DNA of 64,000 nt from Frankia umida (GCF_023242945.1 NZ_JALKFT010000011.1:1-64000), one strand, 5' to 3'. Numbered from the stretch's first letter, positions 15,921 to 25,151 are shown. Program-made: numbers and translations. The notes: generated by a model not told the origin, from the sequence alone.

Positions 15921-16787
15921 TCAGGTGTGGACGCCGTCGACGAGGACGTCGACCTTCTCGTCGTAGAAGCAGACCAGGCCGGCGATGCGAATACTCTCGA
16001 ACAGCGGCGTGGGGTAGTACCAGACGACATCCTCGTGGACCTCGCCGTTCACCCGCACGGAATGGTAGCTCGCGGTTCCCTTGTACGGGCAGTGGGTGGC
16101 GGAATCCGACGATGTGAGCAGCTCGGTACGCACATCCGTCAGCGGCAGGTAATAGCGGGGCCGCAGACCGGATTCGAACAACACCACCGGACGGACCGAA
16201 TCGGCGACCGTCACACCGTCGATCTCCACCCGGACATGCCGGGAGCTCGCGAGAACGTCGATGCGGTGATACGGGTTGCGGGCGTGCCCGTAGACGATCT
16301 CGTCCTCCTCCAGCCAGGTGTCCAGAGCGTTCCAGTCGAACCGGACGAGCCCACGCAGCGCCGGGATGGGGGAGTCGGGGTGGGTGACGGCGGCATCGGG
16401 GGCGGTGTGGTCGCCGATGACGACGTCGTGGCGAACCGCCGCACCCCGGCTCGGCGAGCGGTTCACCGTCCCGTTGGGCACCAGCGTCGCGCGGACGTCC
16501 TCGGCGGGCAGGTAGTAGACGGGGTAGTGCGGGCCCTCCCAGACCAGCACCGGGCGGACCGTGTCCACCACGACTTGGCCGCCGAGCAGGGCCCGTACCC
16601 GCTTGCCCGCCCGCTCGGCGTGGACCCGCTCACCGCCGACGGCACTGGCCGGTTTCGAGGCCCCGGCGGCCGGCAGGGCCGCCAACGCCGCGGCGGCCGC
16701 CTGAGCGTCGGCTGCCTGAGTGTCGGTGGCTGCCCGCGTGTCGGTGGGTGTGGGTGTGGGTGTGGTGCCCGGGGGAGTGCTCGTCAT
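15921..16787 (-). CDS. DUF427 double-domain protein
   Basis: 288 residues from ATG 16787. After a low-complexity Thr/Ala/Pro leader (about 1-45, encoded by short repeats) come two copies of the DUF427 fold, with matching pairs such as VLVWEGPHYPVYYLPAEDV and VVLFESGLRPRYYLPLTDV, then THCPYKGTASYHSV. DUF427 proteins are small beta-rich cytoplasmic proteins with a conserved C-P-Y-K-G motif, present here; their function is unknown. It stands alone between a DUF418 fragment and a divergent FAD oxidase gene. No signal peptide is obvious. Confidence 0.85.
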   Translation of the reverse strand: MTSTPPGTTPTPTPTDTRAATDTQAADAQAAAAALAALPAAGASKPASAVGGERVHAERAGKRVRALLGGQVVVDTVRPVLVWEGPHYPVYYLPAEDVRATLVPNGTVNRSPSRGAAVRHDVVIGDHTAPDAAVTHPDSPIPALRGLVRFDWNALDTWLEEDEIVYGHARNPYHRIDVLASSRHVRVEIDGVTVADSVRPVVLFESGLRPRYYLPLTDVRTELLTSSDSATHCPYKGTASYHSVRVNGEVHEDVVWYYPTPLFESIRIAGLVCFYDEKVDVLVDGVHT

Positions 16788-17331
16788 GGCTCTGGTTCCC
16801 TCCACCGCGTCCGTGTCCGCGCACCTGCGCGGACGTCCGTCACAGCATTCGATCGTGCGTGGCCTGCCGGCGTCCACCAGAACAACGACCCGCCCGCGGG
16901 CCTTCCCGACCCACCGGGCACGGCAGGCCGCGGGCGTCGATGCCCCACCACCTCGCCCGGCCGGGCGGTCACCGTCACGCGGACCTGAACACCGGCTCGG
17001 ATGTGTCACCGAAAAGTGCGATCCGATGCCGTGACGCCGGAATATCCCGGAACCGGGAAAAAGGCCGACCCGGCGGCGGACAACCAGTAGCATCCCCCTT
17101 CGTACGGCTGGTGTCAGCCACGTCGGAGATCCGGATTGTTTGCTTTCCGACGGGGATTTTCCTTCGGGTGCCGATCGGTGGGTTTTCGCTGCCCTGAACT
17201 CGGTGGGTCCGTTTGTGTTCCCGTCGGAGCCGATATCCGTGGTCATGGATTCCCGGTCGCATGGCGGCGACCGCCCGTCCCGGCCAGTGCGCCGCCTCGT
17301 CGGCGCGAACACGCGCACAGGGGGAGCAGCG

Positions 17332-18936
17332 ATGAACGATCTGACCCGACGGCGGCTGGGGCTGCTGGGCGGCGCGACGGCGGTCGGCACCGGCCTGGCC
17401 GTGTCACCAGCCCGCGCCGCCACCGCACCCACCCCGGTAGCGTCCGCGGCCGTGATCGGGCCTGGTGACGCGCGCTATCAGGATCTGGTCCGCGGGATCA
17501 ACTACCGCTTCATCGGCCAACCGGACCACGTCCGGCTCGCCACCACGGTGGCGCAGGTGCGTGGTGCCGTCGCCGACGCCGTGCGGGAGAACCGAAGAAT
17601 CGCGGTCCGCAGTGGCGGGCACTGCCTGGAGGGATTCGTCGGCGACCCCGCGGTCAGGGCGGTCATCGATCTCTCGCAGCTCACCGGGGTGTATGCCGAC
17701 CTGCCACGCGGCGCCGTCGTGGTCGAAGCCGGGGCCACGCTGGGCACAGTCTACGAGGTGCTGTTCAAACGGTGGGGGGTGACCGTGCCCGGCGGTGTCG
17801 GCCCGCAGATCGGTGCCGGCGGGCATATCAGCGGCGGTGGCTACGGCGCGCTTTCCCGGCTGCACGGGCTGGTGGTCGACTATCTGAACGCCGTCGAGGT
17901 GGTCGTGGTGGACGCCTCGGGGCAGGCCCGCACGGTGGTGGCGACCGCCGCGGCCGACGATCCGAACCATGATCTGTGGTGGGCGCACACCGGCGGCGGA
18001 GGCGGTAATTTCGGGGTCGTCACCCGTTACTGGCTACGCGATCCGCACGCGACCGGGAACAGCCCGGCGACCTGGCTCCCCCAGCCGCCGGCGGCGTTGC
18101 TGCTGGCCCAGTACCGCTGGCCGTGGGCTCAGCTCGACGAGACGAGCTACACCCGGATCGTCGCCAACTTCACCCGCTGGCACGAGGCGAACAGCGCCCC
18201 GGGTGCCCCGGAGCGCGCCCTGTTCGCGGTGCTGTCGCTCAACAGTGTCAACACCGGAGATCTCGGCCTGACCGTGCAGGTCGACGCCACCGCGCCGAAC
18301 GCCGCCGGGTTGCTGCGCGACTTCGTCGCGGCGCTGGGGGAGGGCACGAGCGTCGCACCGGTCGGCAACCAGCGGACGCTGCCGTGGTGGGACGCCTTCC
18401 GGTATTCAAGCTTCGCCGATTTCGGCCCGGGGATAGGCAACCGGGTGAAGCTCAAGTCGTCCTATCTGCGAAAGAGCTACACCCCGGCGCAGCTGGCGAC
18501 CCTCTACCGGTGGCTTTCCCGGGCCGGGTATCCGGGGCGGGCCGCGACCGTCCTGCTGGCCGGCTACGGTGGCCGCATCAACAGTCTGCGGGCGGACGAA
18601 CGGGCCATACCCCAACGTGATTCGGTGATCAAGGCGCAGTACTCCGTGCGGTGGATCGACCCGGCCGAGGACGAGCTGCACCTCAGCTGGGTGCGCGGCC
18701 TCTACCGGGAGCTGTTCGCCGACACCGGCGGCGTTCCCGTTCCCGGTGATCGCCACGACGGTGCCTACATCAACTATCCCGATGTCGACCTGGCCGATGC
18801 CGCCTGGAACACGTCGTCCACCGCCTGGTCGACGCTGTACTACAAGGGCAACTACCCGCGGCTACGCCAGATCAAGAAGCGCTGGGACCCGCAGGACCGC
18901 TTCCACCACGCGCTGGCGGTCCGACCCGCCGAGTAG
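17332..18936 (+). CDS. Tat-exported FAD-linked oxidase (BBE family)
   Basis: 534 residues from ATG 17332, with GGGGAG six bases upstream. The N-terminus TRRRLGLLGG then SPARA is a twin-arginine signal with a cleavage site. The FAD PCMH domain follows, with VRSGGHCLEG supplying the His for covalent 8-alpha FAD linkage, and GGHISGGGYGALSR. The second (Cys) link of bicovalent members is absent. The C-terminus YYKGNYPRLRQIKKRWDPQD is the berberine-bridge-enzyme motif. It is likely an extracellular oxidase of sugars, alcohols or aromatics. It is convergent with a secreted dioxygenase gene only 7 bp away. Confidence 0.9.
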   Translation: MNDLTRRRLGLLGGATAVGTGLAVSPARAATAPTPVASAAVIGPGDARYQDLVRGINYRFIGQPDHVRLATTVAQVRGAVADAVRENRRIAVRSGGHCLEGFVGDPAVRAVIDLSQLTGVYADLPRGAVVVEAGATLGTVYEVLFKRWGVTVPGGVGPQIGAGGHISGGGYGALSRLHGLVVDYLNAVEVVVVDASGQARTVVATAAADDPNHDLWWAHTGGGGGNFGVVTRYWLRDPHATGNSPATWLPQPPAALLLAQYRWPWAQLDETSYTRIVANFTRWHEANSAPGAPERALFAVLSLNSVNTGDLGLTVQVDATAPNAAGLLRDFVAALGEGTSVAPVGNQRTLPWWDAFRYSSFADFGPGIGNRVKLKSSYLRKSYTPAQLATLYRWLSRAGYPGRAATVLLAGYGGRINSLRADERAIPQRDSVIKAQYSVRWIDPAEDELHLSWVRGLYRELFADTGGVPVPGDRHDGAYINYPDVDLADAAWNTSSTAWSTLYYKGNYPRLRQIKKRWDPQDRFHHALAVRPAE

Positions 18937-18943
18937 CGGGCGC

Positions 18944-19831
18944 CTACGGCCGGCCACCACCACGGCCGCCGCCACCACCACGGCCGCCACCGTCACCACC
19001 CGCCGGCGCCTGGCCGCCACCACCCGCGGTGGTCGTCGTGTCGACGCCGACGGTGAGCGCGACGGTGTAACCGGCGGTGACGCTGCCGGTGACCGTGCCG
19101 AGCTGCCGGGCGCCGCTGTCGTCGCCGAAGACGTTGTCGCCGGCCAGACTGACCCGGGCCAGGTTCGTCACCGACGTGGCGTAACCGGACTGCTGGTAGA
19201 CGACGTCGCAGGTCGCCTTCGGAAGGGCGATCTGGGACGTCGCGATCGCCCTGGTGGAGTCGGTGATGCTCGCCTGGTCGGGATAGACCTCGAAGTGGAT
19301 GTGCGGCCAGCGTCCGTCATAACAGGCGGGGAAGATACTGGTGAAGCTGACCGTGCCGTTCGCGTCGGCGATCTGGACACCACGCAGATAGTTCTGGTCG
19401 GTGATGCCCTGCGAATACAGGGAGTACTTTCCGTCCCGGTCGCAGTGCCAGGTGTAGACGGCGACGCCGGTAAAGGCCGCGCCGCTGTTCGCGAGATCCC
19501 TGATGGTCAGCGAGATGGTCGTGGGAACACCCTGCGCGGTGCCGCTCGCCCCGCCGAAACTGCTGCGGATGTCGCGGCGGACGATGCCGTCCAGCTCCAG
19601 CACGTCCGGTCCGTTCGACCCGTCGCCCGGGTAGGGGCCGGCGGTCTCCTCGGGGATCTCCGCCAACGTCGAGCCGCTGCCGCTGCCGCTGCCGCTGCCG
19701 CTGCCGCCGCTCGTGGTAGCAGCGGTGCTGGACGAGCTGGTGGCGGACGCGTCCGCGGAGGTGTCGCAGGCGGCGAGACCCGCGGTGGCGGCACCCACGC
19801 CGAGGAAGGCCAGTAGCCGGCGCCGGTTCAT
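18944..19831 (-). CDS. Secreted lipoprotein, intradiol ring-cleavage dioxygenase-like
   Basis: 295 residues. MNRRRLLAFLGVGAA and LAAC give a signal with lipobox Cys at about residue 22, preceded by twin or triple Arg. A Ser/Gly repeat linker follows (SGSGSGSG). Intradiol ligands are all visible: Tyr in WHCDRDGKYSLY and Tyr, His, His in ACYDGRWPHIHFEVY. The C-terminus is a Gly/Arg-rich tail. The family normally opens Fe(III)-catechols; exported members act on unknown aromatics. Directly upstream another frame encodes YEGRPLPRPDEELVDQ, the usual start of this family, offset by one missing base near 19857. The native protein may therefore be longer, or this copy may be damaged. Confidence 0.85.
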   Translation of the reverse strand: MNRRRLLAFLGVGAATAGLAACDTSADASATSSSSTAATTSGGSGSGSGSGSGSTLAEIPEETAGPYPGDGSNGPDVLELDGIVRRDIRSSFGGASGTAQGVPTTISLTIRDLANSGAAFTGVAVYTWHCDRDGKYSLYSQGITDQNYLRGVQIADANGTVSFTSIFPACYDGRWPHIHFEVYPDQASITDSTRAIATSQIALPKATCDVVYQQSGYATSVTNLARVSLAGDNVFGDDSGARQLGTVTGSVTAGYTVALTVGVDTTTTAGGGGQAPAGGDGGGRGGGGGRGGGRP

Positions 19832-20000
19832 CGCGGTGCGCAGGTCGAAGGCCAGATCTGGTCGACGAGCTCCTCGTCGGGGCGGGGCAACGGCCGACCC
19901 TCGTAGGTCGGGCGCGGGCTGCGGGCGGATGGTCGGTGCGCCATGCGAGGCTCCGTCTCTCGGTGGAGATCCTCAGTAAGCCGCCCCAGCCTGTGCGTCT
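19832..20000 (-). pseudogene. Out-of-frame 5' segment of the intradiol dioxygenase gene
   Basis: On the minus strand, MAHRPSARSPRPTYEGRPL then PRPDEELVDQ is followed by out-of-frame residues and a stop at the dioxygenase ATG. Adding one base before CTGGCCTTCGAC (about 19857) would join it smoothly to the dioxygenase as DQ-x-LAFDLRTAMNRRR. This is either a real frameshift or a sequencing error. Confidence 0.5.
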
Positions 20001-20126
20001 GCTGTGCGAGGTCTGTGGGAAGCCTGTGCCACCGGACGGGCGCCGCTGCCCGCCCGGACCCGCCGCCGGCCGAGGCCCACGGTCGGCCTGCTCGGTCGCC
20101 AACCCATGGATTCGCCAAGGTCGATA

Positions 20127-20158
20127 TTGACGTCGACTTAGAGTGTGACTAGGGTCAC
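20127..20158 (+). promoter_or_regulatory. Promoter with overlapping inverted repeat
   Basis: TTGACG (20127-20132), a 17-bp spacer and TAGGGT (20150-20155) form a good vegetative-type promoter. GTGAC-TAGG-GTCAC (20145-20158) is a perfect 5-bp inverted repeat across the -10 box and would suit a repressor. It drives the solute-binding lipoprotein gene with a leader of about 120 nt, in which I see nothing else clear. Confidence 0.6.
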
Positions 20159-20279
20159 CTGCATGTTGATCGAGGGGGTTGAGGAGCGCGGGCGAGGTGT
20201 GCGCCGCCCAGTTCCGCGGGCTTAGGCCTTCGGCCACCAGCGACGACCACCCAGGCAGTTCGAGAACGAGGTTAAGTTT

Positions 20280-21602
20280 ATGGGACAGCAAAACCTTCCG
20301 CGAGAGACTGCGCTGCGCGGCACCGCGGACAGCCGGCCGTCGAAGCGTCGGCGTGGGCGGTTAGTCGTGTTAGCCGGTGCGACCGCGGGTCTGCTGGCCC
20401 TCGTCGCTGCCTGTGGGAGCGGCGGCGACGACAAGGCCGACAGCCCGACGGTGGCGCCCAGCGCCGGCAGCGTGCTGGGGCCCGTCAACGCGGCCGCCGG
20501 CGCACCGGTCAAGATCGGCTTCATCTCCGACGGCAAGACCGATATCTCCGACAACTCGATCGAGATCACGGTGGCCAAGGCCACCGTCAAATATCTCAAC
20601 CAGCACAAGGCCGGTATCGGCGGGCGTCCGATCGAGCTGGTCAGCTGTGAGTCCGCGGCCGACCCGAGCAAGGGCACCGACTGCGCGAACCGCCTGATCG
20701 AAGAGAAGGTCGTCGCCACCGTCATCGGTGCCTCCACGGTGATCGGCGCCGCCTGGGAGCCGCTGCACGCGGCGCACATCCCGGTGATGCTCTACAGCGG
20801 CGTCACCAAGGCGACCACCCAGGACACCGAGTCGACCTTCGCCATCCAGGACAACACCTTCGGCTTCTACACGCTCCCGATCCAGCGGGCGAAGGACGCC
20901 GGCCTGAAGAAGGTCACCTACGTCGTGATCGATGTGCCGGCCGCGGTGGACTCGCTCAAGACGGTCGCTCCCGGGGTCTTCCAGAAGGCCGGAGTCGCCC
21001 TGAACGTCGTCGCCGTGCCGCCGGGCACCGCGGACATGACCCCGCAGATGCAGAACATCGTCAGCAAGGACCCCGGCCTCGTCTTCGTGCTGGGCAACGA
21101 CTCGTTCTGCATCAGTGCGTTCAAGGGTCTGCAGGCGGTCGGCTTCACCGGTCCGATCTCCACCATCGGCGGCTGCATCACCGACGCGACCCGCAAGGCC
21201 GTGCCCGGTTCGATCCTCAAGGGCATGACGGTCGCCGCATCCGCACCCATCGGCGCGGACAACGCCTCGACCCGGCTCTACAACGCCGTCGCCGAGACCT
21301 ACGGCAGCGGCATCGACACCACCCGCAACATCGGTATGACCTCCTTCATCGAGGTCACGGCGCTGGTCACCGGCGCGCAGGGCATCACCGGTGACATCAC
21401 GGCCGCGAACATCACCTCCACGATCAAGAAGGCACCGCAGCGGCAGCTGGCCGGCGCGCTGGACATCGGCTTCCGCTGCAACGGCAAGGCCGACCCGCTG
21501 GCGCCGTCCACCTGCGTCCGCGGCGGCATCATCTCGGTCCTGGACGACAAGGGCCAGCCGCAGGCCTACAAGGTCCTCGGCGCGACCCCGATCGAGGACT
21601 GA
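20280..21602 (+). CDS. ABC-transporter solute-binding lipoprotein (branched-chain amino acid / amide type)
   Basis: 440 residues. KRRRGRLVVLAGATAG then LLALVAAC is a lipoprotein signal with lipobox Cys near residue 41. The mature part is a type I periplasmic-binding fold (LivJ/UrtA-like): IKIGFISDGK-like opening VKIGFISDGK, then GIGGRPIELVSCES and VATVIGASTVIGAAW. It would bind a small amphipathic solute outside the membrane. No permease or ATPase gene lies within the neighbourhood, so it is an orphan receptor in this window. It is preceded by its own promoter with an inverted repeat. Confidence 0.88.
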   Translation: MGQQNLPRETALRGTADSRPSKRRRGRLVVLAGATAGLLALVAACGSGGDDKADSPTVAPSAGSVLGPVNAAAGAPVKIGFISDGKTDISDNSIEITVAKATVKYLNQHKAGIGGRPIELVSCESAADPSKGTDCANRLIEEKVVATVIGASTVIGAAWEPLHAAHIPVMLYSGVTKATTQDTESTFAIQDNTFGFYTLPIQRAKDAGLKKVTYVVIDVPAAVDSLKTVAPGVFQKAGVALNVVAVPPGTADMTPQMQNIVSKDPGLVFVLGNDSFCISAFKGLQAVGFTGPISTIGGCITDATRKAVPGSILKGMTVAASAPIGADNASTRLYNAVAETYGSGIDTTRNIGMTSFIEVTALVTGAQGITGDITAANITSTIKKAPQRQLAGALDIGFRCNGKADPLAPSTCVRGGIISVLDDKGQPQAYKVLGATPIED

Positions 21603-21800
21603 GCCCGACCCGGTGTGGCCGCGGCGAACTGGGGTGAACAGGGGCTGACGGCACACCGGTCGACCTGCTGAGATGAGTACGGGTGGTCACCGCGGGCGCG
21701 GTGGCCACCCGTACTGTCTGTTGCGGCCCGCCTCGTTGTGGTGATCCCTGTTCGTTCTGTCTGTCCTTTCTGTCCTTTCTGGCCTGTCGAAGGAGATTCG

Positions 21801-22112
21801 ATGAGTGTTGTCGTCGTCGCCGTGCTCAAGCCCCTGCCCGAGCGGCGGGCGCAGGTACGGGCCGCGTTCGAGGCGGCCTTCCCACTCGTCCACGAGCAGG
21901 ACGCGGGCTGCGAGCTGTACGCGCTGCACGAGAGCGACGACGAGTTCGTCATCGTCGAGAAGTGGACGTCCGAGGACCTGCTTGACGAGCACGGGACCAG
22001 CCCGGCGATGAAGACCCTCGTCTCGGGGCTGGACGGGGGCCTGGCCGAGGCGCCGGTGATCCGCCGCCTGCGGGCGATCCCGCTGGGCACGGCCAGCCAG
22101 GGCCAGCTCTGA
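21801..22112 (+). CDS. Antibiotic biosynthesis monooxygenase (ABM) domain protein
   Basis: 103 residues from ATG 21801, with AAGGAGA at ideal spacing. A single dimeric alpha/beta-barrel half: VVVVAVLKPLPERRAQVRAA, then HEQDAGCELYALHES and FVIVEKWTSEDLLDEH, typical of the ABM/YgiN family. Family roles include cofactor-free oxygenation of quinols and haem degradation; the substrate here is unknown. It is followed by an SDR gene on the same strand after about 124 bp. Confidence 0.85.
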   Translation: MSVVVVAVLKPLPERRAQVRAAFEAAFPLVHEQDAGCELYALHESDDEFVIVEKWTSEDLLDEHGTSPAMKTLVSGLDGGLAEAPVIRRLRAIPLGTASQGQL

Positions 22113-22236
22113 CCCGTTCGGGACGGCCACCCTCCAGGGAGGCGTCGACCTCGATGTCCTGTCCCGGCGCCTACGGTCCCGGCGTCGGGCGCGGCATCGC
22201 AGGGTCGGCCGGGCGGGCTGTGGCAGGCTGCTCGCC

Positions 22237-23010
22237 ATGAACGTCACGGGGAAGTCGGCGCTGGTCACCGGCGGTGCGTCCGGCCTGGGCCTGGCCACCG
22301 CCCAGCGGCTGCACCGCCAGGGAGCGCACGTCGTCGTCGTCGACCTGCCGACCAGCAACGGCAAGAGGATCGTGGACGAGCTGGGCTCCGGTGCCAGCTT
22401 CGTCCCGGCGGACGTGACCGACGAGGACGCGGTCGGGCGGGCGGTCGACACCGCGCTCGCGCACGGCCCGTTCGCCGTGGCCGTCAACTGCGCCGGCATC
22501 GGCCCGGCGGCACGCGTCGTCGGCAGGGACGGGCAGCCCAGCCCCCTGGACGGCTTCCGCAAGGTCATCGAGGTCAACCTGATCGGCACCTTCAACGTGC
22601 TGCGCCTGGCCGCCGCCGCGATGATCGCCCACACCCCGGTCGAGTCCGACGGCGAGGAACGCGGCGTGCTCGTCAACACCGCGTCCATCGCCGCCTACGA
22701 GGGTCAGATCGGCCAGGCCGCCTACGCCGCGTCGAAGGGCGGTGTGGTCGGCCTGACCCTGCCGGTCGCCCGTGAGCTGGCCCAACATCGGATTCGGGTG
22801 GTCACCATCGCCCCGGGCCTGTTCCGCACCCCGTTGCTGGAGTCGCTGCCCGAAACGGCGCTGCGTTCGCTCGGCACCCAGGTCCCGCATCCCAGCCGGC
22901 TCGGGGACCCGGCCGAGTACGCGAACCTGGTCGCCCACATCGTCGACAACGCGATGCTCAACGGCGAGGTCATCCGCCTCGACGGTGCTGTCCGGATGGC
23001 GCCCCGTTGA
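22237..23010 (+). CDS. SDR, 3-hydroxyacyl-CoA dehydrogenase type 2-like
   Basis: 257 residues. NAD-binding GGASGLGLA, the acidic residue VVVDLP that favours NAD over NADP, NCAGIG, the catalytic Ser in VNTASIAAYEG and YAASKGG (Tyr, Lys). The long insert around DGQPSPLDGFRKVIEVN and the C-terminal HPSRLGDPAEYANLVAHI are characteristic of the HSD17B10-like group that oxidises 3-hydroxyacyl-CoA. It probably serves fatty or branched-chain acyl-CoA breakdown. The ATG has no strong ribosome site. Confidence 0.88.
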   Translation: MNVTGKSALVTGGASGLGLATAQRLHRQGAHVVVVDLPTSNGKRIVDELGSGASFVPADVTDEDAVGRAVDTALAHGPFAVAVNCAGIGPAARVVGRDGQPSPLDGFRKVIEVNLIGTFNVLRLAAAAMIAHTPVESDGEERGVLVNTASIAAYEGQIGQAAYAASKGGVVGLTLPVARELAQHRIRVVTIAPGLFRTPLLESLPETALRSLGTQVPHPSRLGDPAEYANLVAHIVDNAMLNGEVIRLDGAVRMAPR

Positions 23011-23128
23011 GCCGTCCGCCGAATTACCCGCTGAGTCGTCCGTCGTGGCGTCCGTCAAGGGCTGACATTGCCCCGGGATCGTCGGTCTCCCGGGAATCAA
23101 CGCGGCGCGAAGCGGGCAGGAGGCGCCC

Positions 23129-24094
23129 ATGACCGAGCCTCGCACCGTCCTGATCACCGGCGCCACCGACGGCCTCGGCCGGGCCCTCGCGACCCGACTC
23201 GCCACCGAAGGCGCCACCCTCATCCTGCACGGCCGTGACCCTGCCCGACTAGCCGCGCTGGCCGACGAGCTCAACGCACTCGCCGGTCCCGCCAGTCGTC
23301 CCGGTCCCGAGGGTAGCCCCGGTCCCGAGGGTCGTCCCGGCACCGCGAGTCGTCCCGGTGATGGCCCGCGGGTGCGGACCGTCCAGGCGGATCTGGCGGA
23401 TCTGGCCCAGGTCCGCCGACTTGCCGGCGACGTGCGGGCCGCCACCGACCGACTCGACGTGCTCGTGAGCAACGCCGGCATCGGCTCCGGCGAACCCGAC
23501 GGTCGTACCCGCCGCACCAGCGCCGACGGCCACGAACTGCGCTTCGCCGTCAACTACCTGGCCGGGTTCCTGCTCACCCTGGACCTCCTGCCGCTGCTGC
23601 GCGCCACCGCCACCGCCGGCTCGTCCACCGCCGGCTCGACCACCGCCGGCCCGGTCGGGCGTGCGCCGGCCCGGATCGTCAACGTCGCCTCCCTCGGCCA
23701 GCATCCCCTCGATTTCGACGACCTCATGCTCGAGCGCGCCTACAACGGCGGACAGGCCTACGCCCAGAGCAAGCTCGCGCAGATCATGTCCGGGTTCGAA
23801 CTCGCCGACCGGGTCGACCCCGCCGAGATCACCGTCAACAGCCTGCACCCCGCGACGTACATGCCGACCAAGATGGTGCTGCTGGAAGTCGGCCACAGCG
23901 TCGACGCCCTCGAGACCGGTGTCGAGGCCACCCACCGGCTGGTCACCAGCCCGGCGCTGGACGGTGTCACCGGCAGGTTCTTCGACCGTCAGCGCGAGAC
24001 CCGCGCCAACCCGCAGGCCTACGACGGTGCCGTCCGCGCCGCCCTGTGGGAGCGCTCGCTCGCACTGGTCGACCGCGTCGGCGCCGCCGTCTGA
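23129..24094 (+). CDS. SDR-family oxidoreductase (retinol dehydrogenase/WWOX-like)
   Basis: 321 residues. GATDGLGRALA cofactor loop, HGRDPAR following strand 2, SNAGIG, the Ser-bearing strand IVNVASLGQ, and AYAQSKLAQ with catalytic Tyr and Lys. The layout matches the long SDRs that use NADP and reduce carbonyls. In-frame repeats of Gly-Pro-Glu-Gly (about 23285-23360) enlarge the surface loop after helix 2. The start ATG is preceded by GGAGG. Confidence 0.87.
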   Translation: MTEPRTVLITGATDGLGRALATRLATEGATLILHGRDPARLAALADELNALAGPASRPGPEGSPGPEGRPGTASRPGDGPRVRTVQADLADLAQVRRLAGDVRAATDRLDVLVSNAGIGSGEPDGRTRRTSADGHELRFAVNYLAGFLLTLDLLPLLRATATAGSSTAGSTTAGPVGRAPARIVNVASLGQHPLDFDDLMLERAYNGGQAYAQSKLAQIMSGFELADRVDPAEITVNSLHPATYMPTKMVLLEVGHSVDALETGVEATHRLVTSPALDGVTGRFFDRQRETRANPQAYDGAVRAALWERSLALVDRVGAAV

Positions 24095-24172
24095 GCCGTC
24101 CGGCTCGACAGCCGGCAACCCACCCCGCCACCGCGATGCTCCGCAACCGGCCCCACAGCAAGATCCCCCTAT

Positions 24173-24239
24173 ACGGGTCGCTGTGGGGGGCAAATCGGAC
24201 GCGGATACCCCCACGGCGACCCGTGTGCACTCTGCACAC
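24173..24239. terminator. Hairpins between convergent genes
   Basis: 24173-24190 (ACGGGTCGCTGTGGGGGG) pairs with 24207-24224 (ACCCCCACGGCGACCCGT) at 16 of 18 positions. A second, competing stem GTGTGCA-CTC-TGCACAC lies at 24223-24239. They sit between the 3' ends of the SDR (plus) and the HMGL-like gene (minus) and probably end transcription from both sides. There is no T-run, as is usual in such genomes. Confidence 0.55.
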
Positions 24240-24260
24240 CCGTGGGCCCCGGCGGCAGCG

Positions 24261-25151
24261 TCACAGACCGTGGTCATGGTCGATGGACGGTGCCGCCTCG
24301 TACGAACAAGCCAGCAGGGTCGTCGTGGCCCGAAACCGTGCCTGGACGTCGGTGAGATAGTCGACGACCGGCCGTGCCGCGGACCCGTCCGGTCCGTGCG
24401 GGCGGTCGTGGGCGCCGTGGCGGACGAGGCCCAGCGTGCCGTCGGCGCCCAGCCGCAGCATCGTCGTCGCGCCCGTGCGTGCCCCGGCCGACGCCGTCCC
24501 GGCGGTGATCGCGTCGCTGGTGATCGTGTCGGCGTCGAGAATCGGGATGTCGGGGCCGAACATCGCGGCGGCGCCGGCGCCGGCCGCGGTCACCCGCTCG
24601 GCGAGCTCCGCGAGCAGCACCGGATCGGCCCGTGGCGCGTCCGCGAGGCAGACGTCCACCGACAGCGTGCCCGCCACCCCGCCCGCCGTGCGGTCCGCGG
24701 CGTGCGCCTCGTCGACCAGCTCCGGGGCGAGGGCGAGCATCGCGCGTGCCGTCCGGTGCAGCATCACATCCGCCAGCAGGTCGGACGCCGGCACGACGAT
24801 CATCACCCGGCGGCGGGCGGCCGCGTGTACCGCGGCCACGGCCTGGCGGACATCGGCGGCGGTGGCCCGGCACACCGCCGCCGGGCTCACCGCGCCGTCC
24901 ACCTCGAGGGCGACCCGCCGGGTCACCTCGAACTCCTCGGCGCACACCGCCGGAAACCCGGCGGCGAAAACGACATGTCGGGCGCCGTGCACACCGAAGA
25001 TCTGCCCCTGTTTCCGGGCGAGCCTTATCCTGAACCCGGCATTCATCAGGGTTTTCCCCTGGGCGCCGTCGCGGGCTGACTCCTCCCAGAGAACCAGGCG
25101 TCCGGCCTGGGCGGACGTCCGCACAATGTCCGTGGACAGATCGGTGGGCAA
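24261..25151 (-). CDS. Divergent HMGL-like (DRE-TIM metallolyase-type) protein
   Basis: 296 residues from TTG 25151, chosen because AGGAG sits six bases upstream. The start LWEESARDGAQGKT is the D/E-x-x-R-D-G-x-Q motif of isopropylmalate or homocitrate synthases and HMG-CoA lyase. AAGFPAVCAEEFE and DVCLADAPRADPVLL match later barrel strands. The usual H-x-H metal motif with following D-x-G is missing; only an unrelated HGAHDRPHG stretch occurs near the C-terminus. It is also shorter than synthases. It may be a catalytically changed homologue. Function unknown. Confidence 0.65.
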   Translation of the reverse strand: MPTDLSTDIVRTSAQAGRLVLWEESARDGAQGKTLMNAGFRIRLARKQGQIFGVHGARHVVFAAGFPAVCAEEFEVTRRVALEVDGAVSPAAVCRATAADVRQAVAAVHAAARRRVMIVVPASDLLADVMLHRTARAMLALAPELVDEAHAADRTAGGVAGTLSVDVCLADAPRADPVLLAELAERVTAAGAGAAAMFGPDIPILDADTITSDAITAGTASAGARTGATTMLRLGADGTLGLVRHGAHDRPHGPDGSAARPVVDYLTDVQARFRATTTLLACSYEAAPSIDHDHGL

